Below, piece after piece: positions 58,546 to 64,000 of a stretch of 64,000 nt of DNA (its first letter is position 1; every line of letters begins with the position of its first letter). The translations under genes and the position numbers were made by a program. This stretch comes from Burkholderia sp. MS389 (GTDB lineage: Bacteria > Pseudomonadota > Gammaproteobacteria > Burkholderiales > Burkholderiaceae): the NCBI RefSeq assembly GCF_016899425.1, contig NZ_CP045994.1, positions 992,001-1,056,000 of the forward strand, given 5' to 3'. The notes under the pieces are model-generated. The model did not search any database. It was not told the DNA's origin and was given only the letters and a program-made list of their open reading frames with translations.

Positions 58546-58629
58546 TCTGCTTTCCGAAGCAGACTTTTTCGTTGACGGAAAAGATCTCCAAACCTTTGTC
58601 GGCGCGACTTCCCAGTCGCGCTTTTTTTT
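58546..58629 (+). ncRNA. Probable small non-coding RNA, about 85 nt
   Basis: No rightward gene lies between greB and this site, yet a textbook rightward terminator ends at 58629. The predicted transcript begins with a hairpin TCTGCTT-TCCG-AAGCAGA (58546-58563) followed by CTTTTT, then a linker with AAAGATCTCC. It ends with GCGCGACT-(4)-AGTCGCGC (58602-58621) and eight T. Two hairpins with U-runs and the linker resemble an Hfq-dependent sRNA layout, which is inference. I know no named family matching it. Confidence 0.5.
58602..58629 (+). terminator. Terminator of the probable small RNA
   Basis: GCGCGACT at 58602-58609 and AGTCGCGC at 58614-58621 form an 8-bp stem with a 4-base loop followed by TTTTTTTT. 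On the opposite strand the hairpin lacks a T run, so it acts rightwards. Confidence 0.85.
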
Positions 58630-58647
58630 GCCCGGCCGCTCAGCGCG

Positions 58648-58920
58648 CTACGACGTGTACGAGCGGCGCTTGCGCTGGCGCTTGCCCGCAGGCGCGGCAT
58701 CCTCTGCTTCGATCGGCGGCGGCGTGTTGGTCCAGTCTTCCATCACGTAGTGACGGGCATCCAGAGGCGATGCGAGCAGGTTCTGCCAGTGATCGCCGTG
58801 CCATGTCATATCGAACTCGGTATCGCACGGCGCTTCGCGCGCGGACTCGGCCAGGGCGCGGGACTTGCGACGTACGCGTCCGAGCCGGCTCGCGAAGCGC
58901 TTGATTCCGTCCAGCCACAT
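58648..58920 (-). CDS. Small hypothetical protein with a basic C-terminal tail
   Basis: The 90-residue protein starts MWLDGIKRFASRLGRVRRKS and has an acidic middle (CDTEFDMTWHGDHWQNLL) and a basic tail GKRQRKRRS. A strong ribosome site (GGAAGGAG) precedes the ATG at 58920, so I take this frame rather than an overlapping one. I know no family. Its central region contains four Trp. It may be a Burkholderia-specific regulatory protein, but that is speculative. Confidence 0.6.
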   Translation of the reverse strand: MWLDGIKRFASRLGRVRRKSRALAESAREAPCDTEFDMTWHGDHWQNLLASPLDARHYVMEDWTNTPPPIEAEDAAPAGKRQRKRRSYTS

Positions 58921-59313
58921 GACCCTCTCCTTCCTTTCAGCATTGATTCAGGATCGCAACGTCGCCCGATTTCTGCAACCCGAAAAAACCCGAGGATTTT
59001 ACCGGGTCGATTTGTCCCCGGTAGAAATTTCGCTTCCGGCGATTATTAGCGATCCGATCCCGGTAATGTTGACAGGTTTTTGATGCGAATCAATTAATCA
59101 TCGGTGACGGTGTACCGATTCCAGTGGTATTAGCGTCTTTTCAAGAAAGCAGTGGCTAAAAATTTTCTTGACGCACCCGGATTGTCCAATTTATAAAGTG
59201 AGCACTCCGTCCTCGGGCGGCGTGCTGGTGTGGGTGCTGGCGCAATGTTTCGGGATTTCGGGAAACGGCTATAAAAATAGCTTTTTTGATCTTATCGAGT
59301 GGGGAAAGAAGAC
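58921..59313 (+). other. AT-rich leader/promoter region of the cold-shock gene
   Basis: About 390 bases, AT-rich from 59090 onwards. It holds the promoter at 59168-59197 and a leader of roughly 110 bases with a short hairpin near 59268-59287 ending in a T run, consistent with post-transcriptional control as in cspA leaders. A second TTGACA at 59068-59073 has only weak -10 partners. No gene is visible. Confidence 0.5.
59168..59197 (+). promoter_or_regulatory. Promoter of the cold-shock protein gene
   Basis: TTGACG at 59168-59173 and TATAAA at 59192-59197 with an 18-base spacer, about 115 bases before the start codon, implying a long 5' leader. Confidence 0.65.
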
Positions 59314-59517
59314 ATGGATACCGGTATCGTGAAATGGTTTAACGATGCTAAAGGTTTTGGCTTTATTACGTCGGACAATGGCGGTGAAGATTTGTTTGCG
59401 CACTTTTCCGAAATCCGGATGGACGGCTTCAAGACGTTGAAAGAAAACCAGCGTGTTTCGTTCGAGGTCAAAGTCGGACCGAAAGGCAAGCAGGCAGCGA
59501 ATATCCAGGCGGTCTGA
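59314..59517 (+). CDS. Cold-shock protein (CspA family)
   Basis: The 67-residue protein [20 protein letters not shown] has the RNP1 motif KGFGFI and RNP2-like DLFAHFSEI. It closes with [18 protein letters not shown]. It is a single OB fold acting as an RNA chaperone. The ATG at 59314 is preceded by GGGGAAAG; the extended upstream frame is not supported. The long AT-rich leader suggests temperature-dependent mRNA control, as for E. coli cspA. Confidence 0.95.
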   Translation: MDTGIVKWFNDAKGFGFITSDNGGEDLFAHFSEIRMDGFKTLKENQRVSFEVKVGPKGKQAANIQAV

Positions 59518-59544
59518 CGCGCCACGCATTGCCGATCACGTCCG

Positions 59545-59568
59545 GCCCCCGCATCGCGGGGGCTTTTT
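59545..59568 (+). terminator. Terminator of the cold-shock gene
   Basis: GCCCCCGC (59545-59552) pairs with GCGGGGGC (59556-59563) followed by five T, 27 bases after the stop. Confidence 0.9.
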
Positions 59569-59658
59569 GTTTTCGGGGGGACGGAGCGAGCCGGTCCGGG
59601 CTGGCCCGAGTACGCATGCCGGTGCATACTCACGGAAGCATCGTTTCCCTGTCTTTTC

Positions 59659-60786
59659 ATGTCCGATTCCGTTCCGTCCGATCCCGCCAGCGAGCAGCCG
59701 CTCGTCTTCGTCGACCTTGAAACCACCGGCGGCTCGTCCGCCGACCACCGCATTACCGAAATCGGCGTGGTCGAAATCGGACCGCTCGGCGTGTCGACGT
59801 GGACGAGCCTCGTCAATCCGGGGCAGGCGATTCCGCCGTTCATCCAGCAACTGACGGGCATCTCGGACGCGATGGTGCGCGATGCGCCGACGTTCGCATC
59901 GCTCGCGCCGGCGCTGTTCGAGCGGCTCGACGGGAAGCTGTTCGTCGCGCACAACGCGAGCTTCGACCGCGGCTTCCTGCGCGCCGAATTCGAGCGCGCC
60001 GGCCTGGCGTTCAATCCCGACGTGCTCTGTACGGTGCGGCTGTCGCGCGCGTTGTTTCCGCGCGAATCGCGGCACGGGCTCGATGCGTTGATCGAACGGC
60101 ATGGGCTCGTTCCGGCCGCGCGTCACCGGGCGCTGGCCGATGCCGACCTGATCTGGCAGTTCTGGCGCCAGTTGCACGACATCGTGCCGCTCGAGCGGCT
60201 GCGCGACCAGATCGCGCGCACGACGCGCCACTTCCGTCTGGGCGGCGATCTGACCGAGGCCTGGCTGGATACCGCGCCGGCAGGGTGCGGCGCGTATGCG
60301 CTGTTCGGGGAGCGTGACGAAGCGCTGTATGTGGGTCGTAGCGTGCGCGTGCGGCAGCGGCTGCGCGCGCTGCTGACCGGCGAGCGCCGCTCGTCGAAGG
60401 AAATGCGGCTCGCGCAGCAGGTGCGGCGCGTCGAATGGCGCGAGACCGGCAACGAGCTGGGGGCGATGTTGGCCGAAGCGCAATGGATCGCCCGGTTGCG
60501 CCCGTCGTACAATCGGCGCCCCACGGCCGACGCCGTCCGCGCGGGCAGTGCGCCCTGGCCGTTCGAAGGCGCGGTCGCCTTCGAGGCGGACGGCGAGCGC
60601 CGCCTGTTTCATGTGATCGATGGCTGGTGCTATCTCGGTTCGGTGGACTCGCTCGATGCGGCTGCGCGGCTCGCGGCCGACGCGGCGGGCGGCGTGTTCG
60701 AACCCTTCACCCATCGCCTGCTGCAGACGCATCTCGCGCGCGGCCTGCAGGTGATTCCGCTCGCGGCGCTGACCGCCGCGGACTGA
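59659..60786 (+). CDS. DnaQ-like 3'-5' exonuclease fused to a GIY-YIG (UvrC/Cho-like) domain
   Basis: The N-terminal half (about 12-180) is a DEDDh exonuclease. Its motifs are VFVDLETTGGSSADHRITE (Exo I), VAHNASFDRGFLRAEFE (Exo II) and RHRALADADLIWQFW (Exo III with the catalytic His). The middle (about 210-295) resembles the GIY-YIG nuclease of UvrC and Cho: CGAYALFGERDEALYVGRSVRVRQRL, then GAMLAEAQWIARLRPSYNRR with the metal Glu. The leading GIY is altered to AYALF. A C-terminal domain of about 80 residues is unassigned. The combination implies a repair or nucleic-acid processing role. It stands alone between cspA-like and aroQ genes. Confidence 0.82.
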   Translation: MSDSVPSDPASEQPLVFVDLETTGGSSADHRITEIGVVEIGPLGVSTWTSLVNPGQAIPPFIQQLTGISDAMVRDAPTFASLAPALFERLDGKLFVAHNASFDRGFLRAEFERAGLAFNPDVLCTVRLSRALFPRESRHGLDALIERHGLVPAARHRALADADLIWQFWRQLHDIVPLERLRDQIARTTRHFRLGGDLTEAWLDTAPAGCGAYALFGERDEALYVGRSVRVRQRLRALLTGERRSSKEMRLAQQVRRVEWRETGNELGAMLAEAQWIARLRPSYNRRPTADAVRAGSAPWPFEGAVAFEADGERRLFHVIDGWCYLGSVDSLDAAARLAADAAGGVFEPFTHRLLQTHLARGLQVIPLAALTAAD

Positions 60787-60815
60787 GCGCCGCCGGGCGA
60801 TCCGTGCCCGCCGCG

Positions 60816-61406
60816 TCAGCCGATCGCGCTGGCCCCGCCGGCGGAGCAGACATGCGACAGCGCGGTATCGAGTGCCCGCGTCTGCGTGGAATCGTAGCGC
60901 GTGAGCGTCTTCCAGTTCGCGATGCTGCGCGCGAGCCGCGCCTGGCAATCGGGCGCGTCGCGCAGCGGGGCGACCTGTGCGAGACCGGCGAGCATTTTCT
61001 GCGTCAGCCGATCGAGTGCCGGCCGCGTGCTGGTCGCGAGATCGGGCGGCGTGCCTTCCGGCGGCCGCGTCGCGCGCCAGGTCGCGAACAGTGCGTTCTG
61101 CACGTCCTTGCTTGCGGTGATCTGATCCTCGAAGAATGTGCGGGCGAAGGCGGGATCGACGCCGGCCTCGGTCGCGCGCTTTTCGACGGCAGTGAGCAGG
61201 GCCGCTTCGCGCGGCTGGTCTTCGATGGCCTTGTGATTCGCCCATTTCCATCGCGCGACCGGTTCGGCGAGCGCGAGGCGCTGCGACGCGAGCGCAACGA
61301 CGTTGGTGAGGGCGGTGTCGTCGCCGTCTGCGCGGACGGCAGGCGACGAAAGGAGGGCGACGCCGAGTGCGGCGACAGCGACGCTGGCACGAATGGCTTG
61401 CTTCAT
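60816..61406 (-). CDS. Periplasmic chorismate mutase (AroQ-gamma type)
   Basis: The enzyme rearranges chorismate to prephenate; secreted gamma forms occur in several proteobacteria and in mycobacteria. The 196-residue precursor has a signal peptide (IRASVAVAALGVALLSSPA, cleavage after VRA). The first long helix contains LASQRLALAEPVARWKWANHKAI and continues AALLTAVEKRATEAGVDPAFARTFFEDQITASKDVQ, typical of the AroQγ active site (Arg, Lys, Glu, Gln). Two Cys near residues 154 and 186 (APDCQAR and SHVCSAG) probably form a disulphide. Its physiological role is uncertain. Confidence 0.9.
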   Translation of the reverse strand: MKQAIRASVAVAALGVALLSSPAVRADGDDTALTNVVALASQRLALAEPVARWKWANHKAIEDQPREAALLTAVEKRATEAGVDPAFARTFFEDQITASKDVQNALFATWRATRPPEGTPPDLATSTRPALDRLTQKMLAGLAQVAPLRDAPDCQARLARSIANWKTLTRYDSTQTRALDTALSHVCSAGGASAIG

Positions 61407-61629
61407 CGGAACGATCAGGAGAGCCGGGCGGGCCGGACGTGGAAAACCAGAAGGATAGACGAAGACAGTCGCGCGGCGTAGCGTCGCGACAGGAGAATCA
61501 GCAGGCGAGCTGACCCGGCACCGTCAGGCTGTTGCAGCCCGGGTGCGAAGCGAATTGCGCGCGAAGCGCTAGGATGAACCGCACGATAGCGAGGGTCGAC
61601 ACGTGGCGGTTACAGAACCGGACCGGCGT

Positions 61630-61776
61630 TCACTTCGGCGAGTACAGCTTGTGCTGCTCGTCGAAGAATGCCCGAACGTGCTCGGGCAATTCGGCGAGGA
61701 ATTCCACGCCGACGGGTTCCGGATCCGGGCTCATCACTTGCTCGGGCGGTGGCATGCGAGTCGGTCTTTCGTCCAT
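61630..61776 (-). CDS. Small ORF of 48 codons behind a Fur-like box
   Basis: The frame encodes MDERPTRMPPPEQVMSPDPE followed by an acidic helix FLAELPEHVRAFFDEQHKLY and ends SPK. GC-rich third positions and a GGAG 10 bases upstream support coding. It starts 21 bases from the Fur-box-like sequence at 61798-61809, read leftwards. It is too short for family recognition. It may be an iron-regulated small protein, or the start of an unrelated transcript; support is moderate. Confidence 0.45.
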   Translation of the reverse strand: MDERPTRMPPPEQVMSPDPEPVGVEFLAELPEHVRAFFDEQHKLYSPK

Positions 61777-61797
61777 GATCGTTTCTCCAGCAGGTTC

Positions 61798-61809
61798 AAT
61801 GATTATCAA
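61798..61809. promoter_or_regulatory. Fur-box-like operator
   Basis: AATGATTATCAA matches the core of the 19-bp Fur consensus (AATGATWATCA). It overlaps a likely leftward -10 element of the 48-codon ORF and lies about 165 bases upstream of DUF2946, followed by a TonB-dependent receptor. It could thus control one or both directions. Confidence 0.6.
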
Positions 61810-61942
61810 CCTCGCGCTCGGATTTGTGCCAGCGGCGAATCGTTAGATTTTGTCTCTGTTGTATTAACGGCACATGCGCTCCGGCGCGAAGTGTGATGCC
61901 CGCTATCGCGCGCCGCGCGACGGCGACAATCGGGCCGCTTGC

Positions 61943-61948
61943 TATACT
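61943..61948 (+). promoter_or_regulatory. -10 box upstream of the DUF2946 gene
   Basis: TATACT, 25 bases before the ATG at 61974. The -35 region is GC-rich and not recognisable. Confidence 0.45.
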
Positions 61949-61973
61949 TGCGCGCACTTTTTCCTGGACCGCG

Positions 61974-62363
61974 ATGAGACGAACGACGCGATGGATCGGC
62001 CTCGTATGGCTGGCGCTGGTACTGAACGTACTGTCGCCCGTCGTCGGCTACGCGCGTGTTGCGTCGAGCGGTTCCGGCGCGCTCACGCTCGAGTTGTGCA
62101 GTGCAGCGGGCGCGCGTCGGGTCGTGCTCGCGCAAGCGGGCGACGACCGCGACAGGTCGTCGTTCGACCACGCCGGCGTCCCGCATTGCGTGTACTGTCC
62201 CGGCTTCGCCGCGAACGTCGCGCTGGGCACGAGCCTGCCTGCGATGCCGGGCTTCGTACGCACGTTCGCGTATCGGATGGTCGCCCCGATCGTTCCCGAT
62301 GTGCCCCGCAGGGGCATCCGTCTTGCGCAGCCGCGCGCCCCGCCTGAAAACGTTCCGGTCTGA
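61974..62363 (+). CDS. DUF2946 family protein
   Basis: The 129-residue protein starts MRRTTRWIGLVWLALVLNVL with one N-terminal hydrophobic segment (signal or anchor). It contains ELCSAAGARRVVLAQ and the Cys-containing HAGVPHCVYCPGFAAN (His-x5-Cys-x2-Cys-like), the usual DUF2946 pattern. The ATG at 61974 is chosen because upstream codons read into the intergenic region. DUF2946 genes often accompany TonB-dependent receptors and copper or iron genes, as the receptor 131 bases downstream suggests. The HxxxxxCxxC pattern hints at metal binding. Confidence 0.78.
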   Translation: MRRTTRWIGLVWLALVLNVLSPVVGYARVASSGSGALTLELCSAAGARRVVLAQAGDDRDRSSFDHAGVPHCVYCPGFAANVALGTSLPAMPGFVRTFAYRMVAPIVPDVPRRGIRLAQPRAPPENVPV

Positions 62364-62494
62364 TTGATGTCCTTCGCGCGCCCCGGTGGCGCGTGAGCCG
62401 CCTGCGGCCTCGGCCCGCGCGTCGCGCCGTGCGTGCGTGCGCGGCTCGCGCCCCGTACCCGGCGGCGTCCGATCACGTTTTCAGGAAACCACTC

Positions 62495-64000
62495 ATGTCG
62501 TCTACCCTTGCCGCGCGGTCGTCGCGCGGCCGGCTCGCGCTCGCATGCGCGGCCGCTTTCGCATGGCCGGCCGCCCACGCGGCTTCGACCGACGATGCCC
62601 GCGCCGACGCGGCCCATGGCGGTGGCATCGATCGTCCCGCCGCCGCCGCGGCGCCGGCGGCCGTCGGTGTCGCTGCAGCGGCCGTGGCGGTCGGCGATAC
62701 GTTGACCGCCGTCAGCGTGACTGCGCAGCGGCAACCGGTCGACCCGGATACGCCGGCCGTCGTCGCGTCGATCACGCGCGAGCAGATCGATGCGCACACC
62801 AACGTCACCACGGAGGACGCGCTGAAGTACGCGCCGAACCTGATGGTCCGCAAGCGCTACATCGGCGACCGCAACAGCGTATTCGCGGGCCGCGACTTCA
62901 ACGAACTACAGAGCGCGCGCGGGCTCGTCTATGCCGACGGCGTGCTGCTGTCGAACCTGCTCGGGTCGAGTTATGCGTACCCGCCGCGCTGGTCGCTGAT
63001 TCCGCCCGACGACATCGCGCGCGTCGACGTGCTCTATGGCCCCTTTTCCGCACTGTATCCGGGCAATTCGATCGGCTCGACCGTGCTGCTCACCACGCGG
63101 CGCCCCGAACAGCTCGAGGCGTCGCTGTCGACGCAGTTCTTCACGCAGCGCTACCGCGACGGCTACGGGTTCGCGGACAGCTTCGGCGGCAATCACCAGA
63201 CCGCGCGGATCGCGAACCGCGTCGGCCGGTTCTGGCTCGCGCTGTCGCTCGACCGGCTGGAGAACGACGGCCAGCCGATGCAGTACGCGAGCCCCAATTC
63301 GGCCTACAACCCGAAACTGGGCGCCGCCGTTCCCGTGACGGGCGCAGCGACCGACATCGGACCCAACGGCAAGCCGCGGACGATCGTCGGCGCACAGACG
63401 ATCGAGCGGACCGAGCAGCTCAACGAGACGGTCCGGATCGGCTATGCGTTCACGGATCGTGTCGATGCGACGCTGACGCTCGGGCATTGGGAGAACCATT
63501 ACCGGCAGCACGGCGAGACCTTCCTGCGCGATGCGACGGGCAATCCGGCGGCCGGCGCTCCGGTCTACGGCGGCAACGTGTCGATCGGCGGCCAGAACAT
63601 GACGGTCGCGCCGAGCGCATTCGCGCCGCAGCGCGGCGACCAGGAGAACTGGCTGTATGCGCTCGGACTGAACGGCCGGCTCGAATCCGGCTGGCGGCTG
63701 TCGGGCGTGGTGTCCGCGTACGACGTGTCGCGCGACGTGCTGCGCGCGGCCTCGACCGTGCAGGGCGGGGCGGGCACGCTGTTCCAGGGCGACGGCACCG
63801 GCTGGCGCACGCTCGACCTGAAGGCCGAGGCGCCGGCAGTGAAGGGCCATACGTTCACGTTCGGCTATCACTACGACAACTACTTCCTGCGCAACGTCAC
63901 GTACAACACGGCCGACTGGCTGGCCGGGCCGACCACTTCGCTCGCGAGCGTCTATCGCGGCGACACGCGCACGCAGGCGCTGTTCGGGCAGGATGCGTGG
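62495..64000 (+). CDS. TonB-dependent outer-membrane receptor (partial, C-terminus off the right edge)
   Basis: The visible 502 codons have a signal peptide (MSSTLAARSSRGRLALACAA and AFAWPAAHA). An Ala-rich stretch follows, then the plug domain: DTLTAVSVTAQRQPVDPDTP (TonB-box-like), VVASITREQIDAHTNVTTEDALKYAPN, VFAGRDFNELQSARGLVYADG and DDIARVDVLYGPFSALYPGNSIGSTVLLTTR. The following barrel strands extend to the edge. The plug lacks the usual RG-N motif, having DRNSVFAGRDFN instead. Substrate is unknown, perhaps a siderophore or copper chelate given the DUF2946 neighbour and a Fur-like box upstream. The frame runs open to 64000. Confidence 0.9.
   Translation, partial: MSSTLAARSSRGRLALACAAAFAWPAAHAASTDDARADAAHGGGIDRPAAAAAPAAVGVAAAAVAVGDTLTAVSVTAQRQPVDPDTPAVVASITREQIDAHTNVTTEDALKYAPNLMVRKRYIGDRNSVFAGRDFNELQSARGLVYADGVLLSNLLGSSYAYPPRWSLIPPDDIARVDVLYGPFSALYPGNSIGSTVLLTTRRPEQLEASLSTQFFTQRYRDGYGFADSFGGNHQTARIANRVGRFWLALSLDRLENDGQPMQYASPNSAYNPKLGAAVPVTGAATDIGPNGKPRTIVGAQTIERTEQLNETVRIGYAFTDRVDATLTLGHWENHYRQHGETFLRDATGNPAAGAPVYGGNVSIGGQNMTVAPSAFAPQRGDQENWLYALGLNGRLESGWRLSGVVSAYDVSRDVLRAASTVQGGAGTLFQGDGTGWRTLDLKAEAPAVKGHTFTFGYHYDNYFLRNVTYNTADWLAGPTTSLASVYRGDTRTQALFGQDAW

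Overview
The window is high-GC, gene-dense chromosomal DNA from a betaproteobacterium. It is most likely Burkholderia, probably the B. cepacia complex. That placement is an inference from the protein repertoire as recalled, not from a search. It rests on the fused glucokinase-HexR gene downstream of zwf and pgl, a minCDE cluster, a long Rsh protein behind gmk and rpoZ, a RibBX-type ribB, and a classical trimeric porin ending in Phe. Almost everything is core housekeeping. There are no rRNA genes, CRISPR arrays, insertion sequences or prophages.

Layout. 1-4.4 kb: yggT (cut by the left edge), a DUF2520 protein, a small Tyr/Pro-rich secreted protein, a LysE-type exporter and ubiD. 4.6-6.2 kb: a probable small RNA with its own promoter and terminator, then a membrane-anchored lytic transglycosylase. 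6.2-14.3 kb (minus strand): an aminotransferase, the riboflavin genes nusB-ribH-ribBX and ribE-ribD, hemL, and an EVE-domain protein. 14.6-15.8 kb: a Bcr/CflA drug exporter. 15.8-17.5 kb: the only clearly accessory, AT-richer patch. It is a degraded type VI secretion toxin cassette holding a deleted tae4 remnant, an STM2901-family gene, a DUF1493 gene and a tai4-like immunity gene.

17.7-26.8 kb: a glucose uptake and oxidation module. zwf-pgl-glk/hexR runs leftwards and a four-gene sugar ABC transporter runs rightwards. Between them a 17-bp palindrome matching HexR operators lies inside a near-consensus sigma70 promoter, so regulator, target promoter, importer and first metabolic steps are all in the window. 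26.8-36.4 kb: a TRIC-like channel, an Smr protein, trxB, ftsK-lolA-rarA, a DUF2164 protein, serS and tRNA-Ser(CGA). A 13-bp tandem repeat lies between lolA and rarA. 36.7-44.8 kb: an AlkB-type alkane hydroxylase, a GNAT acetyltransferase, minCDE, two small envelope proteins, a ClC chloride channel, waaC and a 59-residue membrane protein.

44.9-56.9 kb: an MHS-family transporter, a TonB_C lipoprotein, two uncharacterised small proteins, tRNA-Ser(TGA), hemW-rdgB-rph, then yicC-gmk-rpoZ-rsh, three identical tRNA-Arg(ACG) genes and greB. 57.0-64.0 kb: a porin, a second probable small RNA, a small basic protein, a cold-shock protein with a long leader, a DnaQ/GIY-YIG fusion nuclease, a periplasmic chorismate mutase, a 48-codon ORF behind a Fur-like box, a DUF2946 protein and a TonB-dependent receptor that runs off the right edge.
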